Below, one piece after another: positions 11,710 to 24,301 of a DNA stretch of 64,000 nucleotides. Both the position numbers and the translations under genes were made by a program. A model generated the notes under the pieces. The model had not been told where the DNA came from. It did not search any database and saw only the letters and a program-made list of their open reading frames with translations. Source of the stretch: Euryodendron excelsum (lineage: Eukaryota; Streptophyta; Magnoliopsida; Ericales; Pentaphylacaceae); assembly GCA_033060915.1 (NCBI GenBank), contig CM065397.1, forward strand, positions 26,078,501 to 26,142,500. Reading direction: 5' to 3'. Positions within the stretch are counted from its first letter, which is position 1, and each line of letters begins with the position of its first letter.

Positions 11710-14700
11710 TGTTGCACTCCAATTTTTAGCATTCAAAAAAGATAAGTGAGAAAAACACAGTACTCTCTTATTAGAACTCATTCTCCTAGAAAGACGAGTG
11801 CGACTAGGTTTGAATTGATTTTAAATAAGGGCTTTTGGAAAACAATTTGGAGTTGCCGCCTAACTTGATTAAGGTGAGTTAGGTCACCTAAAACTAAGCA
11901 CAAGCCAAAGATTACACTTAGGATTTTTGAAAAAAAGATTTTGAAAACTTCCTCAAGAAAGGGTTTTTAAGAAAATGGGTTGTTTATCAACCTTCAGAAA
12001 AATTTAAGCCCTTTTTGAAAATAACTCCATTTGGTCTTTGAAAATAGTGATCTAGGTTCGAAGGTTAGTTACGTGTAGCAAAGACGCACTAAGCTATCAC
12101 CCTACCTCGTCATTGCGGTACCTACATCTCTATTCACCCTAAGTTTACTCATTAAAATCTTTGATTAATAAATGTCTAAAACTATCCACTTTAGAAAAGA
12201 ATTTTTAGAAAGAAATTGACACGATGCATGATATGCAAGTACAAGAAAAGACTTTGATTTTGAAAATAGATTTGAAAAGAATTTGATTTGATATTAAAAA
12301 GAGATTTGAAAAGAAGACTTGATTTTTAAAAGAAAAGTTGTAGAAATTGAAAATAGAGATTTGAAAATAGATTATAGAATTAGAAATTTGAAATCGATCA
12401 AGGAATTAGAAATTTGAAAATAGTTATGAAATTGGAGATTTAAGAAAAGTTTTGAAATTAGAAACTTGAAAGAAATTATAGAATTAGACATTTGAAAATA
12501 GTTATGAAACTGGAAACTTGGAAAAAGTCATAAAATTGAAAGTTTGAAAAAGGTTATGACCGCATCCACTAGAGTTGCCTACATATCCCTTTTTAGGAAT
12601 CAGGTCAGTTGTAGTTCGGACAAGAGTACGATTGAAAATATAAGATTTTGATTGCAAAAAGAATTTGATTTGAAACTTGGAATGGAAGATTAGAATCGAG
12701 ATCGAACTTAGACCTAGAATTGAACTTCAAAGAAGATTTGACCCTTGAAAGAGAACTTGGACTAGATTTTGAAAGATAGAGATTTGAAAACATTTTGAAG
12801 TTTGAAATTAGAAAACCATCTTGATTTAGAAAAGAATTTTTAGAAAGGAGTTGAAGCTTCCTGACTCAAAGAGTTAGGGCCGAACTAAGGTCTAGACATC
12901 CTATGACTTAGGGTAATCTAGGGTTGAAGTATGTAATTGACTTGACTTGACTTGAACTTGAAAAACTTGATTTGGAAAGCTTGGTTTTAGAAAACCTAGA
13001 CTTAGGAAGATAGGATTTAGGAAGGACTTGTGATTAAGAAAGATTGGATTAGAAAATTTGAATTAAAAAACATGGAGAGTTGGAGTTTAGGAAAAAATCT
13101 TGAAATTAGGAAAATTTCAAAATAGAAAAGTTTCATTTTAGGAGGTTTCGAAATTTTAGGAAAGTTTTTTTAGGAAAGGTTTTGAAATTGGAAAGTTTCA
13201 AATTTAGAAAGTTTCAACTTAAGAAAGTTTTGAATTTAGAAAAACTTTGAAATTAGGAAAGTTTTGGTTTTTGGAAAGATTTCAATCTAAGAAAGATTTG
13301 GAATTTGGAAATTTTGATTTAAGAAAGATATAAAAAGTTTAGAAATGTGGAAAAGTTTAAATTTAGAAAGATTGGAAAGTTTGAAATTTGGAAAAGTTTG
13401 ACATTAAGAAAGTTTAAAATCAAGAAAGGATTGAATTAAGAAAGATCTAATTACTATTTCTAAAAAGAGATGATTTGATTTTGTTTCCAAAAACAGAGAA
13501 TTTGATTTAATTTTCAAAAACAGAAGATTTGATTTGACATAGAATTGGAAAGGAGGAATTTTGGAAAACTTAGGTTTGGAAAGCCATAGTTTTGGTGTAG
13601 GAAAAGCGATTTTGGAAATATAAGATTTGAGATAGAAAATAGAGATTTTAGAAATCTATGTTTTGAGGAAAGATTGAAATTCATGTTTTAAGAGAGAAAA
13701 TTAGGGTTTCATAACTATGGCTCTAGGATTTGACTTGAATTTCAAGAAAAAGAGATTTTGGAAAATAGATCTTTTTGAAAAGTGAGATTTTTAGAAAGTA
13801 AATTTGAAGAGAGTTTTGGAAGGGAGATTTGTAAAGAGATTTTGGAGAGGGTGTAGAAAACAATGTTGGAAAGAGGATTTGAATATAGACTTTTATGAGT
13901 CTCTAAAAATATTTCACTTTTTAAAAATGATTCTAACTATGGAGGAATTAGAACCCTTCTAGGATTATGGTTTTGAAAACAATAAAGATTTGAAAATATG
14001 GACCATGAAAGTCACTTTAAATGCAATACTTTCTTAAAGCAATCCTAACCATGGAAAAGCTAGAATCACCTTAAGATTGTGATTTTGAAAATAAGTTTGG
14101 AAAAAGAAGATTTAATACCAGTTTTGAAAATGACTTACGATGCACGTTTTGAAAACAAGTTTTGGAGAGATGCATGATCGTGATATGCACAATGTAAGCT
14201 GGGGTCGTGAACATACAAGGTTAAAAGTTTCACCACCTAATCAAATGGGCAAACTCACGTGGTCTCTGGTTAGACAAAGAGAAAGCTCCAACATGGTGAC
14301 TTTTAATAGCCTAATCCTACACATGAACCGGAAAGTACCTTATTTCAAACATGTAAGAATTTCAATCAAGCCGGAAAGCTGCCGGGATAGACTTGGAATG
14401 TCTTAGAAGAAGGTTTGAGACTTGGAAACATTAGCTAAAATGTTCCAAGAGCTTGCCGGTTTGATACCCAAGCGCTCGGCTATCTAAGGGCAAAATTGTC
14501 ATTTTAACTGGAGGGTCTTGGAATTGGCCCGAAACTGACTGAAAGACACCTAATCATGTCGGATTGTCTTTAGGACAATCTTGGAAGGATGGACTTACCG
14601 CTTTGAGGACTTAGGTACTTTCTCAAAAAAGCGTGCCAGAAAGCCCTAAAGGCAGTTTGGTCATTTTCACTGGAGTGGGCTAGCAGGCACTGGTGTTAAC

Positions 14701-15599
14701 TTGAGTTTTAAGTGTTTCCGTCACTCTGACCATTTTTGACGAGTTGGTTTCCAAAGGTATCTCATCCTTTGGTAAACGGGTCACGGCCAAGAGGCGAGTT
14801 TAGTCTCGTGACATAAGGGGTTTATTGGCAATTCCCTATGTCGACCTATTTGCGAGTGTTTCCGTCACTCTGACGGTTGTGAAGTTTGTGAGTATTTCCG
14901 TTACTCGAATAGGTCGCGATCATTCCAAAGACTACCTGATCTCGGCAAGCTGCTAGGTGGACTTATCGTCTAAGGAATCAACTTTTTTGAAAGGGGTGCC
15001 AAAATAGACATTCTTCAATGGCGGGCTACTAGGCCCCAAGAGTAGACCATTCTACCATCTCGGGGACTTGGGTTCACGTTCCAGTCGATGGGTTTGAAGG
15101 GACTTACCGTTCTTAAGATTTTCTCAAAAAACATGCCAAATTAGGTGGTCTTACCGTCTGAGAGATTAACTTTCTCGAAAGACGTGCTAATCTTGATTTG
15201 AACTAGAACTGGACTGGAATTGAATTTTGATCTTGGAATTGAGATTGAAATGGGGACTTATTGTATTCGAGAAAATGTGCCCACTAGAATTGAACCGGAC
15301 AATGCCCCAAGGGCATTTTGATCATCTCACCTCTACTTGGGCCCAATGGGCCCGCGAAGCGATTAATTGACTGGATTATGTTTGGAAAGATGGTTTGAAT
15401 TGGAATATGTCTATATTGACTAGACTGGAGGCTGCATAATCAGCATAATCACAATGTCAATTCCAAGATATGTCTATATTGACTTGGAATATAATCACAA
15501 TGTCAATTCCAAGATATATATTGACTTGGAATATGTCTATATTGACTCAAGTTTAAATGGACTGGAGGCTGCCGAGCGGGCAAAAATGGTGTGTTTACA
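11710..15599 (-). repeat. 5' LTR of element A (3890 bp, internally deleted)
   Basis: It runs from TGTTGCACTCC at 11710 to GTGTTTACA at 15599 on the plus strand. It is collinear with the left LTR except for about 900 bp missing near 14357, which in the left copy holds the poly-G tract, the TATA-like site and the palindromes, and about 130 bp of extra sequence near 15429-15558. The LTR body is dominated by purine-rich GAAAGTTTTGAAATT-like degenerate repeats (about 12200-13500). Confidence 0.85.
15429..15558. repeat. Filler duplication inside the A 5' LTR
   Basis: Relative to the left LTR this stretch is extra. It repeats ATAATCACAATGTCAATTCC twice (from 15446 and 15490) and contains CAGCATAATCACAATGTC-like words that also occur just outside the LTR at 15602-15621. 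It looks like template-switch or repair filler copied partly from the flank. Confidence 0.6.
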
Positions 15600-15705
15600 C
15601 CCACAATGTCAGCATAATCATCTCGAAAATGAGGAGAAAACCATAGTCGTGAGAAGTGGGGGTAAGCTCGCACTCCCCGAAGTAGAAAAGAGACAAGCTA
15701 GGCTA

Positions 15706-15858
15706 TCAAAAGGGAATCACTGCTTCCATGAATCCTGGAATAAGCTGCATCGACAGGAGTGAAGCCACCCGACCAAAGGACCGGCGAAAGTTGCCTTGCT
15801 CGTTTGGAGGATAACTCTTATGCCAAGGACTCAACCGACTCGAGATCGCGTCAACCAT
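15706..15858 (-). pseudogene. Start of element B's antisense gene (fragment)
   Basis: The position corresponds to the start of A's antisense gene; the sequence before the ATG (AAGGTAAGAAT in one orientation) is conserved. The frame begins MVDAISSRLSPW and stops after 50 codons. Apart from MVD it does not resemble A's version, so the N-terminus has either diverged fast or shifted frame. The remainder is cut off by insertion of A. Confidence 0.4.
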
Positions 15859-17675
15859 CCTGAAAGTCAAGGTAAGAATGTCGACATATGGTAAGTATAG
15901 CTCAAAAAAGTAAAAGGTATAAAAAGAAAAAAAAAAGTGAAAAAGATTTCAAATGTTAAGTCAAAATGAATTTCCTACACATTTTGATTTTAAAAGTCGA
16001 GTTTCGAGTCAAAATGAATTTTTTATACAAAAGATTTCTAATTTCAAGTCAAAATGAATTTTTTATACATTTTACTTTCAAAATATTTTCAATTTCGAGT
16101 CAAAATGAATTTTCTACATATTGTGCCTTCAAAAAGTCAATTTCAGGTCAAAGCGAATTTTCTATACGTTTTGTCCAAATTTTGAATCAAAATGATTTCT
16201 GATCCAAAGTCAAAAGTTCCTTTCAAATCAAACCTAAAAAAATTTCAATCAAAGTCTATAGCTTCTTCCTCAAAAATAGTTCTATTCCAATCAAGATTTT
16301 CTAAAACTTCTTCCTCCAAAATGTCTTCTTCAAAATCAATTCCTAAAAATTCTCAAGTTTTCAATCTTTCAAAATTTTTATCAATTCTTCAGTTTTTCAA
16401 ATTCAAAATTCATTTTCAAATCTTCCAAAATATTTTTCTCAAAGTTTTAGTCAAAATTCCACATTTAAAATTCTTCCTAAATTTTTCTTCTAATAGTTGT
16501 AGGCCTCCCCGAGTTTATCGAGGCCTTCTCTATCAAAAAGGCCCCTCCCTCAAAAGGTTTTATACCTTTTTCCTTAAAAAAACATTTCATTTCAAAACAA
16601 TTCTCTAACTCTTTCCTTAATTTCAATAAATTTCGGTAGAGTTTTGTTTAAAAATGGTCCCTACAATGCCCACGACACTACAACAAAACACAAATAATGC
16701 ACTTCACAATATCACAATCACATAATACCAATACTCACAAAAGACTCTATGCACGTTTTCAAGATTTTCTAAATTTCAAAGACATGTTTTAATTTTCAAA
16801 AATTCAAAGATTTTCAAGATTGTTGCAAAAGTTTTTCAAAACCACTTCAAATGTTTTCTAATATATTCTCACATTTTTCTAGGGGTTAAAGTTAGATATT
16901 TCCATTATTTTTTAATTTTTTTATTTTTGAAACTTATTTTTCTATTTTTTTGAAAAATAAAAAATTCACAAAGTTTTCAAAAATCATGAAATTGCATACA
17001 GTTTTTAAACACATTTTTCTAAGGCACATAGTATAAAAATCTAGCTGAAAAATTCAATACCCAAAGCTATAAGAGTAAATTCTCAATTCTTGTAGAAATC
17101 CTTTTAACACTAGTTGTCCAAAACTACCCAAATTCAATCAAACAAGGGTCAAAATGTAAAAATAACTCCACTGGAGCATTCAAGGGACATCAAAGCATCA
17201 ATTTCTACTATTTACATGACTCAAACAGAGATTTACACATCAAAATCTACAAAAAAACAAAAAAAACTCACCTCTTAGAGTTCTCTGGCGAAATCTTCTT
17301 CTCCGATGACTTTTCCGGTGATGGTGACTACTTCCGGCAACCCTCTGAGTCCCCAAATTCACTCCTTCAATGCTCAAGTATCTCTTGCTGCGAAACACTC
17401 GAAGAAGCTCTCAAATGTTCAAAACTTCTTTAAAAACTTGCAAAACTTCGAACCAGAAGTTTGCTATTTGAAGCCAAAACCTGCTAGTGGCGCCAGTGTC
17501 AAAATTTGGGCAATTTTGCCCTTTTTCCCACCAAAACCCAATTTCAAATGCCCTCTTGGGCCGAATGTTCATTTTTTTAGTTCTAGTCTTCAAAAATTTT
17601 CAAAGTCCGTCCCTCTGATCACCTCATGGTCAATATGGGACTCTTACTTTATTGTTCTCTGCCTTCGTCAAGTAA
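15859..17675. other. Non-coding 3' region of element B
   Basis: Inverted counterpart of 3765-5546. No supported gene. It contains the tandem repeat at 15960-16200 and a GGCGCC palindrome near 17488. Confidence 0.6.
15960..16200. repeat. Imperfect tandem repeat, about 45-60 bp units
   Basis: Five units carry GTCAAAATGAATTT followed by TATACATTTT-like words. It is the inverted counterpart of 5200-5445. Confidence 0.7.
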
Positions 17676-17695
17676 AGACAGAAAAAGAGGGGAAG
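17676..17695 (+). other. Polypurine tract of element B
   Basis: AGACAGAAAAAGAGGGGAAG lies one base before the LTR start TGTAAGCACC at 17697. It establishes plus orientation for B. Confidence 0.8.
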
Positions 17696-17923
17696 CTGTA
17701 AGCACCTTATTTTTGCCCGCTCAGCAATCTTCGGTCTACCCAGACTCATATTCAAACCAAAACAAACATATTCAAGTCTAAATCAATTTTTTAGACTCAA
17801 TTCAATCAATCAATCGCTTCGCAGGACCGTTGGGCCTAATAGAGCCAAAATGACCAAAATACCCTTGTGGCATTGCTCGGTCCTATTCTAGTTGGCACAT
17901 CTTTCTAGAGAAAGTAAGTTCCC

Positions 17924-18051
17924 TTTCAAGTCTAATTCCAATTCAAATCAAATTTGACACACCTTTTCAGAAAATTGATCCCTCAGGTTTCAAGTCTAAT
18001 TCCAATTCAAATCAAATTTGACACGCCTTTTGAGAAAATTGATCCCTCAGG
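17924..18051 (+). repeat. 64-bp tandem duplication in the B LTR
   Basis: Two nearly identical copies, beginning TTTCAAGTCTAATTCC at 17924 and at 17988. The same LTR zone holds 45-47 bp repeats in the copy at 62788 and 81-82 bp repeats in the solo LTR. Confidence 0.8.
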
Positions 18052-19270
18052 TGGTAAGACCATCCAGTCCAGCACGTTTTCTAAGAAAACTATTCGAAAT
18101 GGGAAGTCCCTTCAAACCCATCGACCGGGACGAAATCCAAGTCTCCGAGATGGTAGAATGGCCCACCTTTGGCGTCTGCTAGCCTGCCAATGAAGCATGT
18201 CCATTATTCAGCACATCTTTTGAGAAAGTTAATTCCTCAAACAATAAGTCCACTTAGCAGCTTCCCAAGATCAGGAATTCTCTGAAATGAACGGGCACTG
18301 TCAGAGTGGCAGAAACACTCTCAAACAGGTCGACATAAAAAATTGTCAACAAACCCCCTATGTCACAGGATTGAACTCATCTCTTAGCTATGACACATTT
18401 ACCAAAGGACAAGATACCTTTGGAAACCAACTCATCACAGACTGTCAGAGTGACGAAAACACTCAAAACCAAGGTTAACACTAGTGCTTGCTAGCCCATT
18501 CCGATGAAAAATGACCAAACTACCCATTGGGCCTTTTTTAACACGCTTCTCAAGAAAGTACCTAAGTCCTCAGAGCGGTAAGTCCACCTTTCCAAGATTA
18601 TCCTAAAGACAATCCAGCATGTTTAAGTGCCTTCTAGTCGATTCCGACCTAATTCCGAGACCATTCGGTCAAAATGATCATTTTGCCCTAGGCATCCGAG
18701 CACCTCCAGGAACCACAACAGTTCTACATATCAAATCGGTAACCTTCCAAGAAAACTTCTAATAGTATTCCCGGCGTTCCAATACCATTTTTGGATCATT
18801 CCGAGTCTATTCCGGCAAATCTAGTGCAAAATGGCCGTTTTGCCCCTGGTGGGCGGTCGCCTTTTCCAACTAGACCAGCTTTAGGTATCAAACTGACAAT
18901 CCCTTGGAACATTCTAATTAATTTTTCCAACCTTCAAGCCTTTTCATGGGATATTCCAAGTCCATTTTGATGGTTTTTCGGTCCAGTTGACCATTTTGCC
19001 CTTAAGGACTCGACCGACCATTTCAACAATCCCGACATTATTTTTCAAGTCCATTATCCCCGGGATACTATTTCAAGAGTTTCTACCCATTTTCGGCCTT
19101 CTAGACCATTCCCGGCCTCCTAAAACATTCCCGGACCTTCTACAGTCACTCCTAAAGGAGCCAAGCCAACAATTACGTGGTAGTCACTAATACAAGTACC
19201 TAAATCTTTTGCCTTGCATATCAAGGGTCAAAATATATGTTTTTTGCCACCCCAAAAAATTTCCTAAGTA

Positions 19271-19396
19271 GCTGGCGCCACTAGCAGTGGCGCCAAGCCA
19301 AAAATTGGCCTAGCGCTACTCCTAGTGGTGCCAGTGGAAACTTTGCCCTAGCGCCATTGCAACAAGCGCCAGGCTAGTCTTGTGTTCACAAATACA
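19271..19396 (+). promoter_or_regulatory. LTR promoter block of element B
   Basis: Near-palindromes such as TGGCGCCACTAGCAGTGGCG (19273 on) fill 19271-19374. They are followed by TTCACAAATACAG (19384-19396), which aligns with the TATAAATA box of the solo LTR but has lost the TATA core. Promoter function is inferred from position. Confidence 0.45.
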
Positions 19397-22366
19397 GAGT
19401 CTCCCTCTGTGTGAAAAGGGTCTGCAAACTCAATCTAGAAACTTTACTGTTCGAATTACAGAGCTCGAAGTCTCTCCAAACCCTAGCTCCCTCTAGTCTC
19501 CTTAAACCTTAGACTCCATAAATTTAACCCTAACACCTATACACACTCTGCACGCATACGCAAGCCTCCAAAACCTCCATTGAAGGCTCAAGTGCTGCAA
19601 CTTGGAAGCTGTCAAAGATCACGTAAAGCAAAGCAAGTAAGGCAAACAAAACAAGAAGAAAACAAGGTAGGCTTTCTCTTTATGTTTATGTATTTTTCCC
19701 TCTCTCTTTTTTCTCCTAACCCACTGGGGTTTTCTTCTATTTTAATCTCTCATCTAGTACCCCCCTTTCTTGCATGCTTAAAACAAGGGACTTCCCGATT
19801 CATGTGGAGAAAGGACTATTGAAAGTCACCGTGTTGGGGGCTTTCTTTTAGTTCAACCTTAGACCATGTAGATTCGGCCCCCTTAATTATGTGGTGAAGT
19901 CAATCTTGTATGTTCACGACCTTACGTGCATTATGTATGTCATATTCATACATCCCTTCAAAACTTGTTTTCAAAGTGGTTTTCAAAACTTGTATCAAAA
20001 TTCTCTTTCAAACTTACATTCAAAATCTCTTTTTCAAAATATTGTTTTCAAAATCACAATCTTAAGTGATTCTAGCCATTCCATGGTTAAGGTTGTTTTA
20101 AGAAAGTGTTATATTCATTGTGACCATCAAGGTCCATATTTTGAGTGTAAACCCTAAATTGTTTTTATCAAAACCACAATTATAAGATGATTCTAGCCAT
20201 TTTATGGTTAGGGTTGTTTTAGGTACGTGTAATATTCAATGTGACAATATTTGTCCATATTTCAAATCCATATTGTTTTCAAAACCACAAACTTAGAATA
20301 ATTCTAATCTCTCCATGGTTAGAGTCATTTTAGGAAGGTGAGACATTCAAAAGATTTCAAAAGTCTATATTCAAGCCCCATTCCAAAATTGCTTTTCAAA
20401 CTTTTTGCCAAAAACTCTCTTCAAAAATTTATTTCCTAAAAACTCTTTTTAAACTTCCTTTCAAAAATTTACCTTCTAAAAACACTTTTCAAGTTTCCTT
20501 CCTAGAAACTCCCTTCAAAAGATCTACTTTCCAAAATTTCGTTTTCTTGGAGTCCAAGTCGAGCCCTAGATTCCATGGTTAGGAAACTCTAATTCTCTTT
20601 CTTAAAATCATGACTTCCAATTTTGCCTCAAATTATAAATTTTCAAAACCTCTATTTTCTACATCAAATCATAAGTTTCCTAAATCTCTTTTTCTACACC
20701 AAAATCATAGTTTTTTAAATCCAAGATTTACAAAATTTAACCTTTCCAATTCCATGTCAAATCCAATTTTCTAAATTAGAAAATTAGATCAAATCTTCCA
20801 ACTTAGGAAACTAGATCACATCTTTTAATTTTAAAAACCAAATTAAATCATCTATTTTTTAAAATAAAATCCAATCTTCCATTTTAGGAAACAAGAATCA
20901 AATCTTTCTAAATCCTAAATCTTTATAATTTCAAATCTTTACAAATTCAAAACTTCCTTAATTCAAAATTTTCCTAAAATGAAACTTTCTTTAAATGAAA
21001 CTTTTCTAATTTGGCACTTTCCTAAGAGGGAGCTTTCCATATTTTGAAATATTCCTAATTCAAAGCTTTCCAAAGTCTAACCTTTCCTAAAACCTAACTT
21101 TCCAAATCAGTCCAAGTCAAGTGTTTTCAAATCTAGTCAAATCTCGTTTCAAATCTTCCTTAAATTCAACTTTTCTAATTCGAACCTTCCTAAATCTAAC
21201 TTTCTAAAATTGAACTTTTCAAATTTAAATCAAATACTTTTTAATTCAACTACATGTTCCAATCTTAGGTAACTTAAACTCTACAAGGCCTAAACCCTAG
21301 TTTAACCCTAACCCTAAAGTTAGAAAGTTTCAACTCTTTTCTAAAACTCCTTCCTAAACCAAGATGGTTTTCTAACTTCTATCTAAATTAAAATGTTTTC
21401 AAACTCAACTCTATCTTTCCTAAGTCAAGTCTAAGTTTTCTTTCCAAGTTCAAACCCTTTTTCAAGTCTAAGTTCAATTTCAAATCAAATCTCAATTTCA
21501 TATCTTCTATTCCGAGTTCAAGTTAAACTTTTTTCAAATCAAACTTTTTAAAACCTACAAGTGTTTATTTTCAATTGGACTCTTGTCCGAACTACGACTA
21601 ACCTGATTTCTAAAAAGGGATACGTAGGCAATCCTCATGGGTACGGTCATAACCTTTTTCAAGTTTCTAATTCCACAACCTTTTTTAAACTTCCAATTCC
21701 ATGATCTATTTCAAGTTTCTAATTCTAAAATCTATTTTCAAATCTCCAATTTCAATTTCTAAAATCTTTTTTTCAATTTCAAATCAAGTCTTTCTCTCAA
21801 GTCTATTTCCAAAATCAAAACCTTTTTCTTGCACTTACATATTATGCATCATATAGCTCTTTTTTAAAGTGGATAGTATTGAACATTTATTAATCAAAGA
21901 TTCCGAATAAGTGAACCTATGGTAAATAGACACATAAATATCGCAAGGGTGGGGTAGGGTAATCGCTTAGTACATTTTCCCTACACATAACCAACCTTCG
22001 AACCTAGATCACTATTTTCAAAGACTAAAATGAAGTTATTTTGAAAAGGGTTTAAATATTTCCAAAGGTTGTCAAACAATTTATTTTTTTAAAAATCCTT
22101 TTTTTGAGGAAGTTTTTAAAATCTTTTCAAAAACCCTAAGTGTAATCTTCAGATTGTGCTTAGTTTTAGTTTTAGGTGACCTAACTCATCTTACTCAAGT
22201 TAGATGGCAACTCCAAAATCTTTTCTAAAAGCCCTTATTCAAAATCAATTTTTAATTCAAATCTAGTCGCACTCATCCTTCTAGGAGGATAAGTTCTAAC
22301 GAGAGAGAATCGTGTTTTTCCCGCTTATGTGTATTTTCCTTGAGTGCGAAAAATCGAAGCGCTACA

Positions 22367-23690
22367 AAGAAGATGTCCATTCAAATAGAACATCTTAAGA
22401 TAACAAATGGCATATAGGTCAGGAGATATTCCTAAAACCCTCTATGAAGTGCCGGTAGAAATCGGCATGCCTAAGGAAAGACCGGACATCCTTAACACAT
22501 CTAAGGGTATGCAACTTTTGAATTAGCTCTTTCTTAGTTTTATCTACCTCTATTCCCTTACATGACACAATATGACCTAGAACTATGCCATCAGTGACCA
22601 TGAAATGACACTTCTCCCAATTAAGCACGAGGTAGCTATCTTTATATCTTTTTAACACTCTTCCTAAGTTCTCTAGACAAGACTCATAAGTATCTCCGTA
22701 TACCAAAAAGTCATCAATGAAGAACTCCACAATTTGCTCAACCATGTCACTAAAAATGCTCATCATACATCGTTAGAAAGTGGCTGGTGCATTGCATTAG
22801 CCAAAAGACATTCTTTTGTATGTATAAGTACCAAAAGGACATGTAAAAGTAGTTTTGGATTGGTCTTTCGATTTGATTTTATTTGGAGTACCCATTAAGG
22901 ATGCAATAAAAAGCTCTTCCCACTACCCTTTTTAAGACTTGGTCCAAGAATGGAAAGGGAAAGTGGTCCTTTCGTGTTACCGCATTGAGTCTACAGTAGT
23001 CAATGTACATCATCCACTCTGTTTGGATCCTAGTGGGAAATAGTTCATTTTTCTCATTTCAAACAATTGCGACTCCCGACTTTTAGGCACCACTTAGGTT
23101 GGACTAACTCATTTAGAATCGGAGATAGGGTATATAATACTCGCATTAAGAAGTTTAAGCACTTCATCCTTCACCACTTCTTTCATGTTAGGGTTTAAAC
23201 GCCTTTGCATTTGGCGTATGGATTTACCCTCTTCTTCTAGAAAGATGCAATGAGTGCACACTAGAGGGTTAATCCCATGGAGGTTGGCAATAGTCCATCC
23301 TAAAGCTTTCTTATGATTTTTTAACAAGGCTATCAACCCCTCCTCTTGGCTCGAAGATAAGCTAGAGAAAATCATTACGGGATATAACTCTCCCTCTCCT
23401 AGATAGGCATACTTTAAGGTGGATGGCAATGGTTTCCAATCAGGAATGAGAGGCTTCTCTTCAGAGGGTATTGGCTTGGTGGCACTAGGGTGTAGAGGTT
23501 CAAATAAAGGAGTCCATTGACCCACTTGTATACATTGGGCACTCTCTAACCCTTGATAAGAAGACTCCCCCAACACCATGGTATCACTATCAAGTGAGTC
23601 ATATGGCTCACTTCTCACAATAGCTTTTTCTAAAGGATCCTCAAAACACTCACTATCGAAATAGTCTTAGACAATGGATTCTATCAAATC
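22367..23690 (-). pseudogene. pol: Reverse transcriptase remnant of element C
   Basis: 23109-23618 encodes the region before and into RT (LVCTHCIFLEEEGKSIRQMQ, then RRLNPNMKEVVKDEVLKL). 22419-22766 encodes the catalytic core with FFIDDFLVYG and the following LNWEKCHFMV, GHIVSCKGIEVDK and FYRHFIEGF. The two Asp of the FxDD motif remain, but stops and frameshifts lie between the parts, and the C-terminal side is cut by insertion of B at 22366. The sequence upstream of RT joins almost directly to gag, so protease is absent. Confidence 0.8.
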
Positions 23691-23697
23691 TACTTCC

Positions 23698-24219
23698 CTA
23701 ATATTGCTCGGAGTTCATATCATGGAATTGGGGTAGCACTAGCATCATTCCCAGCTTAATATTTAATGTGTTATGGTAAGGCGAGAAAATAATGTAAGAA
23801 GTCGGTGCTTGCCTAGGTAGGTTCATGTAATCGTGAAGTGTCCTTAGATGGTGAGCCTCGATATCTCCATGGTTGCTTCCTCTATCAAAATCATTGGCTC
23901 CAACTATATTTGGAGGGTTTGGTGGAAGGTTAGGGTTAAAATTAGCATTAAGATTGGGGATGACATTAGGGATGCCACTGGGATTAGGAGGAAAAACATT
24001 GGGTAAACCACCCTCATTGATGTTTGCCATGTGAATAAATCCTAAGTCAACAACTAGGGGTAAACCGGGAAGGGGATCTCTAATTAAAGAAGGGTACGAT
24101 TGTGATCTCACCAAGTGGTTTTGTGTGTCTCTAGTGAAAAATGTCATGCAAATGCAAATGCACACCAATAAGACCCTTTGAATCTCAAGCAAAACAACAT
24201 ATACAGTCCCTTCCACCAA
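23698..24219 (-). pseudogene. gag: Gag N-terminal remnant of element C
   Basis: After an Asn/Pro-rich stretch comes HDYMNLPRQAPTSYI, then a KLGMMLVLPQFHDMN-like phrase, which matches the start of Athila-like gag and aligns with D's RDYLNPQRQTPNSCI. It stops at 23698, where the retrotransposon gag core would begin, because of the internal deletion. Confidence 0.7.
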
Positions 24220-24269
24220 TTATCAATTCCATCTAAAACCCTCTAAACTCTACATAAAGATATCCACAA

Positions 24270-24301
24270 ATTCAATTCAATTCAATTCAATTCAATTCAA
24301 T
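24270..24301. repeat. (TTCAA)n microsatellite
   Basis: About six perfect pentamer copies in the leader of element C, between gag and the primer site. The leader (24220-24614) otherwise shows nothing recognisable. Confidence 0.9.

Larger units (their letters stand above)
1..15599 (-). mobile_element. Element A: non-autonomous Tat/Ogre-type LTR retrotransposon
   Basis: Two direct copies of a long LTR (1-3741 and 11710-15599) flank an internal region that reads on the minus strand. From its 5' end (right) the order is 5' LTR, primer binding site, gag remnant, about 1.9 kb without recognisable coding, an extra gene in antisense orientation, polypurine tract, 3' LTR. Protease, reverse transcriptase, RNase H and integrase are not visible, so the copy could move only with enzymes supplied by relatives. 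Long LTRs, a tRNA-Arg-like primer site and an antisense extra ORF are known traits of the Tat lineage of Ty3/gypsy. The left end lies outside the window. The right flank begins CCCAC, the expected target duplication, and continues into element B. Confidence 0.8.
15600..22366 (+). mobile_element. Element B: 3' part of a plus-strand Tat/Ogre element
   Basis: An internal 3' region (15600-17696) inverted relative to A's 3742-5870, a polypurine tract, and a full LTR (17697-22366). B starts abruptly at the outer edge of A, consistent with A having inserted into B; the rest of B should lie left of the window. Its right edge (GCGCTACA, then AAGAA) lies inside the reverse transcriptase gene of element C. 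Confidence 0.75.
17697..22366 (+). repeat. 3' LTR of element B (4670 bp)
   Basis: It starts TGTAAGCACC and ends GCGCTACA. It is homologous over its whole length, inverted, to the A LTRs and to the solo LTR at 42676-47502. In sense order: a GC-richer U3 with a 64-bp duplication (17924-18051), the palindrome block and TATA-like site near 19271-19396, then a long pyrimidine-rich part (about 19900-21800) that mirrors the purine-rich repeats of the minus copies. Confidence 0.85.

Noticed and set aside
21290..21320. Telomere-like AACCCTA words
   Set aside because: Only two or three degenerate copies within an LTR; not an array.
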